The notes below the pieces were generated by a model that saw only the letters and a program-made list of their open reading frames with translations, was not told the DNA's origin and ran no database searches. A program made the translations under genes and the position numbers. A DNA stretch of 64,000 nt, from the NCBI GenBank assembly GCA_009783555.1, contig WRDH01000001.1:1-64000 (forward strand), given 5' to 3'. Below are positions 53,505 to 62,386 of the stretch, one piece after another; the first letter of the stretch is position 1; the number at the start of each line of letters is the position of its first letter. Source of the stretch: Oscillospiraceae bacterium. GTDB lineage: Bacteria > Bacillota > Clostridia > Oscillospirales > Oscillospiraceae.

Positions 53505-54221
53505 ATGACCAGAGATGATTTTAAAATCAAGATATTTGCCGACGGGGCGGATATAAACGGCATGAGGGAAGAGTATAAGAAGGGGTATGTCAGTGGCTTT
53601 ACGACTAACCCGACGCTTATGAAAAAAGCAGGAGTCGTTGATTATGAAGCTTTTGCCAAAGAGATAGCCGGTGAGATAACCGACCTGCCTTTATCATTTG
53701 AAGTGTTTTCTGATGACTTTGGGACAATGGCTAAGGAAGCGAGGAAAATCGGAAGCTGGGGAGATAATATTTATATTAAACTTCCTGTTACAAACACAAA
53801 GGGAGAGTCAACAACAGGGCTTATAAGAGAATTGTCCGCAGAGGGATATAAACTAAATATCACTGCAATTCTGACAATTGGTCAGGTGGAAAAAGTTGTA
53901 CAATCATTTACTCCCGGGAGCGGTGCATATGTTTCTGTATTTGCCGGAAGAATTGCTGATACCGGTGTTAATCCGATTCCGGTTATGAAAGAAACAGTTG
54001 AGATATGCAGAAGCGTTGCAGGCGTTGAGAGTCTCTGGGCGAGCACAAGAGAGCTTTTGAATATATTTCAGGCTCAAGACTGCGGGGTTGATATTATCAC
54101 AGTGACAAATGATATCCTGAAGAAGCTGCCGATGGTGGGTATGGACTTGTCGGAATTGTCACTGGATACAGTTAAGATGTTTTATAATGATGGTCAGAGC
54201 CTGGGGTACAATCTCGTTTAG
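53505..54221 (+). CDS. Transaldolase family protein
   Basis: The 238-residue protein is of the short transaldolase class. It has the KIFADGADINGM start, TTNPTLMKKAG, and the Schiff-base Lys in YIKLPVTNTKG. It lies at the end of the heptose gene set and would supply sedoheptulose 7-phosphate, the precursor for GmhA. A fructose-6-phosphate aldolase-like activity is an alternative. The gap to the next gene is short and AT-rich. Confidence 0.88.
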   Translation: MTRDDFKIKIFADGADINGMREEYKKGYVSGFTTNPTLMKKAGVVDYEAFAKEIAGEITDLPLSFEVFSDDFGTMAKEARKIGSWGDNIYIKLPVTNTKGESTTGLIRELSAEGYKLNITAILTIGQVEKVVQSFTPGSGAYVSVFAGRIADTGVNPIPVMKETVEICRSVAGVESLWASTRELLNIFQAQDCGVDIITVTNDILKKLPMVGMDLSELSLDTVKMFYNDGQSLGYNLV

Positions 54222-54293
54222 GTTTGATAATGCAGATTCATAATGTGATTAATACTTAAACATGTAAAAAATATAGTATAGGTAGGAAACGGT

Positions 54294-55970
54294 ATGAAAA
54301 GAAGATGGATAGGGAGAAAACTGAAGAGAGTCGTTGTATTGACTCTTGTGTTCGTGCTGTCGCTAGGCGTATTGACACCGTCGGCGAGTGCTGACTGGCG
54401 GGCAACGCCGTCAGTAAACCCGTTTACGGATGTACTGCCGCATAACTGGCACCACGACAACGTTTCATGGGCATGGGTTAACGGCATTACTACAGGGACA
54501 TCACCATCAACATTTGGACCTGACAACAATGTAACCCGCGCACAGTTTGCTACATTCATACATCGCGTGGCAGGAACTCCTCCGGCGAGTCCTTCAGCCT
54601 TTGCTGATTCCGACAGGATACCGGGTTGGGCGGCAAGCGCCGTTTGCTGGGCATCAAGCACAGGTGTTACAACAGGTTTTTTGAATGACAACACATATAG
54701 ACCAAGCATTGACATAACCAGAGAGCAAATAGCCGCGATGCTTTATAGGTATGCAGAACATATCGGAGCGGACACAACAGCTCCTGAAGATGCCCTGAGT
54801 ACATTCCCGGACAGAAGACAGGTATCAGGTTGGGCGACAACAGCAATGCGATGGGCAGTGCATTATCGGATTATAACCGGAATAAACGGCAATATAGCAC
54901 CCCAAAACAATGCAACCAGGGCACAGTCAGTCGCCATGCTAAACAGGTTTGTGAATACGTTTGGCATAAGCGCGGTAGATTTGCCGCCAATACCGGACGT
55001 ACCGGCTCAAGCGTTTATTTCTCATTTGTACCGGGAAGCATTAGGCAGAACTCCGGATCTGAATAGTCTGATCAGATGGAGTCTGGACATTTCCAGGGGA
55101 GTACCCGGAGCTGCACTTGCGTATTCTTTGATATTCAGTCCCGAAATGGACGGGCGCAATTTAAGCAACGGAGAATTTGCAGACATGCTGTACATGTCAT
55201 TATTTAACAGAAGCTCAACCGCACAGGAAAGAGAAACATTAGAAAACGAGCTATACAGCGGAGCTTCCAGATTTAGCATTTATGCCGGATTTATCAGATC
55301 TGCCGAGTTTGCCGAATTCTGCGGTACATTCAATATTGCTCCGGGTAATGCCGTAGACCCGTCCGGACGAATGATAGCACTCACATTTGACGACGGTCCG
55401 ACGGATGTTACCAATCGGGTGCTTGATGTACTTGCAAGGCATAATGCGGCAGCAACATTCTATATAACCGGCAGCCTGGCAGCAGAAGACAGAGCTACAG
55501 TTTTAAGGACATTCAATTTGCGCTCTGAGATAGGCAATCACGGTTGGACTCACGAAGACCTGACAACAGTACCACGTCAAACGGTGCGCAATGAGATTAC
55601 CAGAACCAGCAATCTTATACAGTCAATTACCGGAATCAGGCCCGCAACATATAGACCAACATACGGAAGATATAATTCAAATGTGATAGATATAGCCACT
55701 GAGCAAGGACTGCCAATAATAAACTGGACACTCAACTCTGAGTGGGATGGCGTATATCCGGGTGCAATGGCTACTCGTGTAATCAATAATGCCGGTTCCG
55801 GTGATATAGTTCTTCTGCATGACAAATTAAGTTTTGTGGTGGCGGATACAAATCGAATAATTATTGACCTGACTCGTAGAGGGTTCCAATTCGTTACAGT
55901 CTCCGAAATATTATTTTATTCAAATATAAGACTAAGTCCCGGTCAAAGCTACGGCGGGGCAGGAGAGTAG
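54294..55970 (+). CDS. SLH-anchored polysaccharide deacetylase with DUF4214
   Basis: The 558-residue secreted protein has a signal peptide (1-33, ending ASA). Three SLH repeats follow (about 40-95, 100-160, 165-225; FTDVLPHNWHHDNVSWAW, then FADSDRIPGWA, then FPDRRQVSGWA), then a DUF4214 helical domain (about 235-340), and a NodB deacetylase (about 360-550). NodB motifs are TFDDGP, the GNHGWTH metal histidines, RPTYGRY and IVLLHD. Motif 4 reads NWTLNSEW where Asp is usual. It would bind pyruvylated wall polymer and remove acetyl groups from peptidoglycan or the glycan. Confidence 0.88.
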   Translation: MKRRWIGRKLKRVVVLTLVFVLSLGVLTPSASADWRATPSVNPFTDVLPHNWHHDNVSWAWVNGITTGTSPSTFGPDNNVTRAQFATFIHRVAGTPPASPSAFADSDRIPGWAASAVCWASSTGVTTGFLNDNTYRPSIDITREQIAAMLYRYAEHIGADTTAPEDALSTFPDRRQVSGWATTAMRWAVHYRIITGINGNIAPQNNATRAQSVAMLNRFVNTFGISAVDLPPIPDVPAQAFISHLYREALGRTPDLNSLIRWSLDISRGVPGAALAYSLIFSPEMDGRNLSNGEFADMLYMSLFNRSSTAQERETLENELYSGASRFSIYAGFIRSAEFAEFCGTFNIAPGNAVDPSGRMIALTFDDGPTDVTNRVLDVLARHNAAATFYITGSLAAEDRATVLRTFNLRSEIGNHGWTHEDLTTVPRQTVRNEITRTSNLIQSITGIRPATYRPTYGRYNSNVIDIATEQGLPIINWTLNSEWDGVYPGAMATRVINNAGSGDIVLLHDKLSFVVADTNRIIIDLTRRGFQFVTVSEILFYSNIRLSPGQSYGGAGE

Positions 55971-56000
55971 CTCAATTAGTTAATAAGGATTTAAACAAAT

Positions 56001-57458
56001 ATGAAAGCAGCATTTATTAATCCCCCGTTTAAGGGTCGTTTTTCAAGGACTTCGCGTAGTCCTGCCGTTCCTCATGCGTCCGGTACGATATATTTGCCGA
56101 TTTGGCTTGCATATGCCGCCGGGTCTACAGAAAAAGCAGGACATGAGGTCATTATTATTGATGCTCCGGCAGATGACTTGTCTATGGATGATGTGCTGGA
56201 GAGAGTTAAAGGTTTTAAACCGGAGCTGGTGGTAGTTGATACCAGTACGCCTTCAATTTACAGTGATGTAAACTCCACGGAGAAGATAAAAAAAGAACTG
56301 CCGGAGTGTTTTGCGATATTAGTGGGAACACACCCGTCAGCTCTGCCTGAGGAAACATTGGAACTCTCCGCTTCGATTGATGCCATAGCTATCGGAGAAT
56401 ATGATTACACTATCCGTGATTTAGCCGATGCGCTTGCAGCAGGAAGTCCCATAGACGATGTCGCAGGTCTTGCATTGCAGCAAAACGGAGTGATTAGCCG
56501 CACAAAGCCTCGGGAAAAAATAGAGAATCTTGATGAACTGCCTTTTGTTTCCGAAGTATATAAAAAGCATCTGACCTATCGAAACTACTTTTTAGGTACT
56601 GCAAAATACCCGATGTTGCAAATAATTACAGGCAGAGGCTGCCCGCAGCAATGTTTTTATTGTGTTTATCCGCAAACCTTTCACAGCAGGCGTTACAGAA
56701 CACGTTCTGCTGAAAATGTCGTTGCGGAATTTGAATATGTAAAGAAAAATCTTCCCGACGTTAAGGAAATACGGATAGAAGACGACACATTTACCGCTGA
56801 CATTGAACGGGCAAAGAAAATATGTAATATGTTGATTGAACGAAAAATCAAGATGTCGTGGTACTGTGATGTACGTTCCGATGTAGATTATGAAACACTA
56901 AAATTGATGCGTAAAGCAGGATGCCGTTTGGTGGGCATAGGTTTTGAGAGTTCGAACCAGCATGTGCTGGATTTGATGAACAAAGGCAGTAATGCACAGA
57001 TGTATTATCGTTTTGCCAAAGATGCCAAGCGAGCGGGAATACTGGTTCACGGGAATGTAATGTGCGGAACGCCGGGCGATTCGCGGAAAATTCAAGAAGA
57101 GAACTATAAGTTCGCAAAAAAGCTCAACGTTGATTCATTTCAAATATATCCTTTGTACGTTTATCCCGGGACAGAGGCATACACCTGGGCAAAAGACAAT
57201 GGCTACTTGCTGACAGAGGATTTTTCAAAATGGGTAAAAGAAGACGGCAGCCATAACTGCGTGCACAGAACAGATGAAATGAGTCCCGATGAAATGCTGG
57301 CTCTTTGCGATGACTATACAAGGCGTTACCATTTGAGACCGCGTTACTTAGGTATGAAACTGGTACAGGCGATTCGATCTCCGGGGGACGGTTACCGCAG
57401 CTTAAAGTCCGGATGGAATCTTATAAAAAAGATTGTAAGAAGCAGGAGACAGGGGTAA
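56001..57458 (+). CDS. B12-binding-domain radical SAM protein
   Basis: In this 485-residue protein the N-terminal 150 residues form a B12-binding-like Rossmann domain (FINPPFKGRFSRTSRS, GTHPSALPEETLE). The radical SAM core has C214, C218 and C221 in GRGCPQQCFYC and a later IGFESSNQHVLDLMNKG. It resembles class B enzymes (P-methylase/oxidative cyclase/hopanoid type). It lies between SLH-deacetylase and a glycosyltransferase, so methylation or another modification of a glycan or lipid carrier is plausible. The substrate is unknown. Confidence 0.85.
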   Translation: MKAAFINPPFKGRFSRTSRSPAVPHASGTIYLPIWLAYAAGSTEKAGHEVIIIDAPADDLSMDDVLERVKGFKPELVVVDTSTPSIYSDVNSTEKIKKELPECFAILVGTHPSALPEETLELSASIDAIAIGEYDYTIRDLADALAAGSPIDDVAGLALQQNGVISRTKPREKIENLDELPFVSEVYKKHLTYRNYFLGTAKYPMLQIITGRGCPQQCFYCVYPQTFHSRRYRTRSAENVVAEFEYVKKNLPDVKEIRIEDDTFTADIERAKKICNMLIERKIKMSWYCDVRSDVDYETLKLMRKAGCRLVGIGFESSNQHVLDLMNKGSNAQMYYRFAKDAKRAGILVHGNVMCGTPGDSRKIQEENYKFAKKLNVDSFQIYPLYVYPGTEAYTWAKDNGYLLTEDFSKWVKEDGSHNCVHRTDEMSPDEMLALCDDYTRRYHLRPRYLGMKLVQAIRSPGDGYRSLKSGWNLIKKIVRSRRQG

Positions 57459-57472
57459 CAGTGTACATCCCT

Positions 57473-57593
57473 CGTCATCGCGAGGAGCGAAGCGACGTGG
57501 CGATCCATACCTTTGTGCAACCGCACAAAAAGGTAAGATCAAATTAACAATATTATGGATTGCCACACCGTCTGCGGACGGTTCGCAATGACG
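57473..57593. repeat. Inverted GTCATCGCGAGG...CGCAATGACG composite repeat
   Basis: The left end CGTCATCGCGAGGAGCGAAG and onward (57473-57507) and the right end TGGATTGCC...CGCAATGACG (57556-57593) are inverted counterparts. A small GTGC/GCAC hairpin lies between. Such GTCATTGCGAGGAGC repeats are widespread in bacteria. Its right end GGAGG directly precedes the next gene and may act as SD. Confidence 0.7.
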
Positions 57594-57600
57594 GAGGATA

Positions 57601-58641
57601 ATGATTATTGTGAAGTTCAGTGTAATTATACCGGTCTATCATTCCTATAAATATATTGAGCGGTGTTTGGATTCTTTGCTGGCACAGACGGTTGCTGATG
57701 ATTTTGAGATTTTGTGCTGCGGGGACAGAGTTGAAGACCCGACTCATGCTATCATTGAAAGATATGCGCAAAAGTATCCCGGGAAGGTACAATTACATTT
57801 GCAAGAAGGCAGAGGACCGAGCGGAGCGCGAAATCTTGGTCTTTCGCTTGCTAAAGGCGAGTATATAATGTTTGCCGATGCTGATGACTATGTTGAGCCG
57901 GGCATTCTGGAGGATTGTGAAAGAGCTCTTTTAGCTGCAAAAGCAGATTTTGTCTGTGTTGCTTTCGAGCGCATTGATGTCACGGGTAAGAAATTTTCAA
58001 AGGATCAAAAAGTACGGGAAATTACAATTGTTGATGTTACCCCGGAGAATGTGACAAAGATGGCGTTTATCTTCACTGCGCCATGGGGAAAAATGTTTAA
58101 ACGCGGCTTTTTATCGGGTTGTACATTCCCCGAGCATCCGGTATCGGTATACGAGGATTGCATATTTATGCTTTCGGTTTATCCCAAGGTCAAGAGATAT
58201 ATAATGCTTCCAACAGTGCTTTACCATTATCTGGTGCATGAAGAGCAAGGGATTCAAACATCGGCATCAGTGGAAAAAGCAACTAAGTTCCGCAATGATT
58301 TGGTTGATTTAAAGAAAAAATTTGAAGCAGAAGGTATATCGGAGCCGTACATGAAAATGCTTGATATAGCTGCATTTATCCACGTTGGAATTGCAGATGT
58401 ACACAGAGCGGCAGAAAATCCCGATGTAAATATAAGAGAGTTTTGCAAGAGCGCAAAATCCTTTTTTGATGAGAACTTCCCGGGCTGGCGGAAAATAAAA
58501 ATGCGTCCTTACAGACGCTTTACATTGCGGTGCAAAGCGGTATGGATCGCAAAACAAATGTACAGGATGAACATATTCTGGATTTTTATTAAGTGTTACA
58601 ATTGGATGATTAAGACACTGCATATTGATGTAAAATGGTAA
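57601..58641 (+). CDS. Family 2 glycosyltransferase
   Basis: The 346-residue GT-A enzyme has FSVIIPVYHSYKYIERCLDS, GPSGARNLGLSLAKG and the metal motif FADADDYVEPG. A basic C-terminus follows (RCKAVWIAKQMYRMNIFW). The start is ATG 57601 or GTG 57610; GGAGG is 3 or 12 nt away, respectively, and belongs to the upstream repeat. The acceptor is unknown. It converges on the MBOAT gene. Confidence 0.88.
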   Translation: MIIVKFSVIIPVYHSYKYIERCLDSLLAQTVADDFEILCCGDRVEDPTHAIIERYAQKYPGKVQLHLQEGRGPSGARNLGLSLAKGEYIMFADADDYVEPGILEDCERALLAAKADFVCVAFERIDVTGKKFSKDQKVREITIVDVTPENVTKMAFIFTAPWGKMFKRGFLSGCTFPEHPVSVYEDCIFMLSVYPKVKRYIMLPTVLYHYLVHEEQGIQTSASVEKATKFRNDLVDLKKKFEAEGISEPYMKMLDIAAFIHVGIADVHRAAENPDVNIREFCKSAKSFFDENFPGWRKIKMRPYRRFTLRCKAVWIAKQMYRMNIFWIFIKCYNWMIKTLHIDVKW

Positions 58642-58683
58642 GAGGACAGTGGTTCAGTGATACTTTTCATTTACCTTCCCTCC

Positions 58684-60123
58684 TTAAAACGCAAAGTAGA
58701 TAAAAGGTGAAGTACCGCTTCCATACATTAAAACGATAGAAAGCATCAAAACAAACACAGCATACGCCCACCGGAATATTTTTGCCGGAGTGCCTTGTGC
58801 GAAACGTTGTGCCATAATAACCTTTGTAATCGGGATACATGCGATTACGCCGATACCCCATGTGAAAACGAACTCCAGGCTGAGTCTTAATGTATCAAAT
58901 CCGGCAACAGGATTTTCGTTTAGTCCAACCATCGAAAGCAAGTAAATGAATGCGTGGCTTCCGCTCTCAGCCCTGAAGAGTACCCATCCGACCAGTACGC
59001 AAGCAAGCATATAAACGCTGCTTAAAACCGGCACACGCTCAATCCGTTTATCGAAACCCGTAACCTTTTCAAACGCAATCAAAACGAAGAAAAACAACCC
59101 CCATACCACAAATGTCCATGCCGCACCGTGCCAAAGTCCCGTCAGTGCCCACACTACGAAGAGATTAAAGACCAATCTCCATTTGCTCTTTACTTTGCTT
59201 CCGCCCATCGGAAAGTACACATAATCCCTAAACCATGCGCCGAGCGAAATGTGCCATCTGCGCCAAAATTCGGAAATCGAACGCGAAATGTACGGAAAGT
59301 TGAAGTTTTCCAAGAAGTGGAATCCAAACATCTTTCCAAGCCCTATAGCCATATCGGAGTATCCGGAAAAATCGAAGAAAATTTGCAAGCCAAATGCTGC
59401 CGCACCAAGCCATGCCGCAGTTACCGACATTGTTAACGGATCTGCTCCGAATGCCATATCCGCCGCCTGTGCGATAACATCCGCAATAATCACTTTCTTA
59501 CCGAGTCCTATGATGAACCTTCTAAATCCCGAGGAGAAGTCGTCCCATTTGAATGTACGGCTCGTTAGTTGTTTCTCGATAGTACTGTATCGGATTATCG
59601 GTCCTGCCATAAGCTGCGGGAAAAGTGAGATATACAATGCTACCAGTGAGAGCCGCTTTTGAGGGGCTACTGTACCTCTGTAAACATCGACAGTATATGA
59701 AACCGCTTGAAACACAAAAAACGAAATTCCTATAGGAAGCGCAATTTGCGGAACTGACAGTTCAAATGACAATAATTGATTTATGTTATGCGTAAAAAAC
59801 GCTGCATACTTAAAGACGGTAAGCAAGCTGATATCTGCTGCGACTGTAAATAGTAATGCGGGTTTAAGCAGTTTTTTGGCAATTCCCGTATATTTACTAT
59901 CATCTCTTCGGGCTATTAAACAAAGATATCCGAAGCCCCAGTTGACAATTATACACGCTATCATAGCAAACACAAATAAAGGCTCGCCCCATGCATAAAA
60001 CAACAAGCTTGCTATCAGCAGCACAAAGTTCTGTAATACCGGACTACGTCTAAACACTAAGTAATACAAAAGTAATACTAAAGGCAAAAAGAAGAACAAA
60101 AATTCAAAGCTTGAAAAAATCAT
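58684..60123 (-). CDS. MBOAT-family membrane O-acyltransferase (AlgI-like)
   Basis: The 479-residue protein has about 10-12 membrane helices. MBOAT/AlgI landmarks are FFVFQAVSYTVDVYRG, FPQLMAGPIIRYSTIE, ISEFWRRWHISLGAWFRDYV, and the conserved active-site His H332 in LTGLWHGAAWTF. In AlgI- and PatA-type systems this protein moves acyl groups across the membrane. The adjoining DHHW protein is the usual partner. Together they would acetylate a secreted glycan. Confidence 0.92.
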   Translation of the reverse strand: MIFSSFEFLFFFLPLVLLLYYLVFRRSPVLQNFVLLIASLLFYAWGEPLFVFAMIACIIVNWGFGYLCLIARRDDSKYTGIAKKLLKPALLFTVAADISLLTVFKYAAFFTHNINQLLSFELSVPQIALPIGISFFVFQAVSYTVDVYRGTVAPQKRLSLVALYISLFPQLMAGPIIRYSTIEKQLTSRTFKWDDFSSGFRRFIIGLGKKVIIADVIAQAADMAFGADPLTMSVTAAWLGAAAFGLQIFFDFSGYSDMAIGLGKMFGFHFLENFNFPYISRSISEFWRRWHISLGAWFRDYVYFPMGGSKVKSKWRLVFNLFVVWALTGLWHGAAWTFVVWGLFFFVLIAFEKVTGFDKRIERVPVLSSVYMLACVLVGWVLFRAESGSHAFIYLLSMVGLNENPVAGFDTLRLSLEFVFTWGIGVIACIPITKVIMAQRFAQGTPAKIFRWAYAVFVLMLSIVLMYGSGTSPFIYFAF

Positions 60124-60165
60124 ATTTACATTTCCTGCTTCCTTATTGGCGGCTTATTTTCATCT

Positions 60166-61365
60166 TTATGGAGAACCCAGAAAGACCCTGTCCTGATTCC
60201 AATATTGAATATTCTCGTTAGTAACAACAACATCCGACAACACAAAAACCACCAGGTCATAATTATAGTTCTCTATCGCATACCAAATTCTGTGATTTAC
60301 ATTTCTCTCAATGTAACTCTTATCTACGTGTGTAAACGCGTTGGCGAAATATGTTGCTAGCGGGATTCCCATTGAGTCCATTATTAACAATACCCTTTTA
60401 TTCTCACTTGCCGAAGCATTTTCATAACGGGTAAAGCCACTGAACCACCTGTTTGAATCCCCATACGCAGCCGACTCTATATGCTCCCGGTTCAGCATCG
60501 GTGTGAATACATCGAGAAAACTGCCGGAATCCAGAGGCACCATATAGTTATAACCTCTTAAATCAGTAATCGTAAAATCTGTAAGGAATCTTGGAATCAG
60601 GAATGTTATGTCTTCATAATTATCAAGTGCATTTATAGCCTCTGATTCCTGGCCTAAAAAAACGTTCTCCACTGTTATGCGTTGAAACTGCTCGGGATTC
60701 CACATCATTTCATCAACATTAAAGCTGTGTACTCTGTTTATATACTCACTGATTGTGCCAAATGCCCATAATGCTGTATCGGTAGTCCAATGATGATCGC
60801 CTCTGAAAAAAGATGTTGTAAAATCGATTCCCTCTCTTACCATTTCCGCACGTAAGTCAAGAACATCAACACCAAAATCTTCAATCAGATTCATTAGTCT
60901 GCTCGAGCTCTCAATAATTGTATTATCTGAAAAAGCAAACGGAATTAACGAATTATCTTTTATCTTACTTGGCACACGCACATATAAAAACTGTGCTCCG
61001 TTTTCTTCGGAAAACTCAGAAAGAACGGCAATTGCATTGGCACGCTCATGCAAATAGGGATTATACGGCAATGTATCGAGCATTAGCCTGTCATCATTAA
61101 GGATTGTAACGCCGTTATAATGACTTCTGAGAGTCAATCGTAAATACTCGAAATGCATCAGCTTGATGTGTTCATCATATGGCAGTTTTTCAAAGATACT
61201 TACGATTCTTGATTTTACGGCATCATGAACATCAAGGTATAATCTGCCCAATCTCCTCCCGCCAAACAGAAAAACCATTAGAACAAAAGCTGCTATCAAT
61301 ACTAAAAAAGTTATCAGTTTAATTAATTTCATATACCTTATTGAAGATTCATTTCTTTGATTCAT
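60166..61365 (-). CDS. DHHW-motif SGNH-like O-acetyltransferase partner (AlgJ/AlgX-like)
   Basis: The 399-residue protein has an N-terminal membrane anchor (about 15-32). The extracytoplasmic domain contains FRGDHHWTTDTALWAF (D190 HHW) and MDSMGIPLATYF as the likely Ser nucleophile region, plus TTSFF. This matches the DHHW/AlgJ group. It lies 42 nt before the MBOAT gene and overlaps GT8 by 17 nt. The first 11 codons may be untranslated if Met12 is the true start; no strong SD is visible for either. Confidence 0.85.
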   Translation of the reverse strand: MNQRNESSIRYMKLIKLITFLVLIAAFVLMVFLFGGRRLGRLYLDVHDAVKSRIVSIFEKLPYDEHIKLMHFEYLRLTLRSHYNGVTILNDDRLMLDTLPYNPYLHERANAIAVLSEFSEENGAQFLYVRVPSKIKDNSLIPFAFSDNTIIESSSRLMNLIEDFGVDVLDLRAEMVREGIDFTTSFFRGDHHWTTDTALWAFGTISEYINRVHSFNVDEMMWNPEQFQRITVENVFLGQESEAINALDNYEDITFLIPRFLTDFTITDLRGYNYMVPLDSGSFLDVFTPMLNREHIESAAYGDSNRWFSGFTRYENASASENKRVLLIMDSMGIPLATYFANAFTHVDKSYIERNVNHRIWYAIENYNYDLVVFVLSDVVVTNENIQYWNQDRVFLGSP

Positions 61366-62347
61366 TTACAAACCCGGCATGCTTCCGTTTTGAGTAGATT
61401 TTATGGAACGGGATATAGAGCTTTTTTGGGAGAATTTTTATCAATAATCTTTGTACAGCCATATGTTTGTCTGTACGGCTTGGGGTTTCTTTTATCCCGA
61501 CCCAAAGCGACATTTCTTTGTATTTCGTCCATTCCTCTTTGAACGGATTTGTGTTCCCTTTCTCCCAGGGTGTGCCGACAAACCCTCTTACGCAATGAAG
61601 AATTACAGGGTTATCCATCGCTTCCTGCATTTGCTGCACAGTATAATATGTCTCATCATGCGCGTCACTGACGGCTCTGTATGTATCTATCCCGAAATAT
61701 GGTATATGTGTTAGAAAATTGTATTTTAAATCTAATGTTTGGATGTTTTTGTTTAATGCTCTGCTGAGCAGGTCCTGATCCGGCAGCCGGTATCTTGCGC
61801 GCCCCTCTTTGATTTCTTTTATCAACAAATCACTGCATTTTAATCTTCTCCAGTTATTCAGATCAAAAAGCATAACACCTGAATGGTAGTATACATCATT
61901 TTCATTCAAGCCGATAGATATTTTGTATTCGGCAAAAACCGGATCCCTTTTCATAGCACATACTTTGTCCGGTTCAAAAATAAAAGATTCCAACCCGGAC
62001 AAGCTTCCGGTAACAACCGAATCGCTGTCAATATAGAGTATTCTTTCTATGGATTGAGGAAGCAGCTCGTCAATAAAAAGCCTGTAGTACGGGGCTTTGC
62101 TCTCGTGATAGCTAACGGCGTTATTTTCTACAAGGAATTTATCGATTTTTTCAGCATCAAGAATAATTATTTTTCTGCCGTATTTTTCCGCAGTCTTTTG
62201 CAGTTTTAAGCTGTTTTCTTCACTTATGCCCTGTCCGGCAATAAATACATTGATTTCGCTTAAATCTTTGTTGTTTTCAAATAATGATGTGATAGAAATT
62301 CCGGTATATGCACAGAATTTATCATCGCATGTGTATAATATATTCAT
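61349..62347 (-). CDS. Family 8 glycosyltransferase
   Basis: The 332-residue protein has NILYTCDDKFCAYTGISITS, the metal-binding DSD at 107-109 (ILYIDSDSV), and HSGVMLFDLNNWR; a late LHCVRGFVGTPW completes the family pattern. Such GT8 enzymes transfer galactose or glucose to lipopolysaccharide-like acceptors. It is encoded between a GT-C-like protein and the acylation pair, all on the minus strand. Confidence 0.9.
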   Translation of the reverse strand: MNILYTCDDKFCAYTGISITSLFENNKDLSEINVFIAGQGISEENSLKLQKTAEKYGRKIIILDAEKIDKFLVENNAVSYHESKAPYYRLFIDELLPQSIERILYIDSDSVVTGSLSGLESFIFEPDKVCAMKRDPVFAEYKISIGLNENDVYYHSGVMLFDLNNWRRLKCSDLLIKEIKEGRARYRLPDQDLLSRALNKNIQTLDLKYNFLTHIPYFGIDTYRAVSDAHDETYYTVQQMQEAMDNPVILHCVRGFVGTPWEKGNTNPFKEEWTKYKEMSLWVGIKETPSRTDKHMAVQRLLIKILPKKLYIPFHKIYSKRKHAGFVNESKK

Positions 62348-62386
62348 AAGCCCTCTAAAAAGATAATCCTTTACCGTGGTATACTC

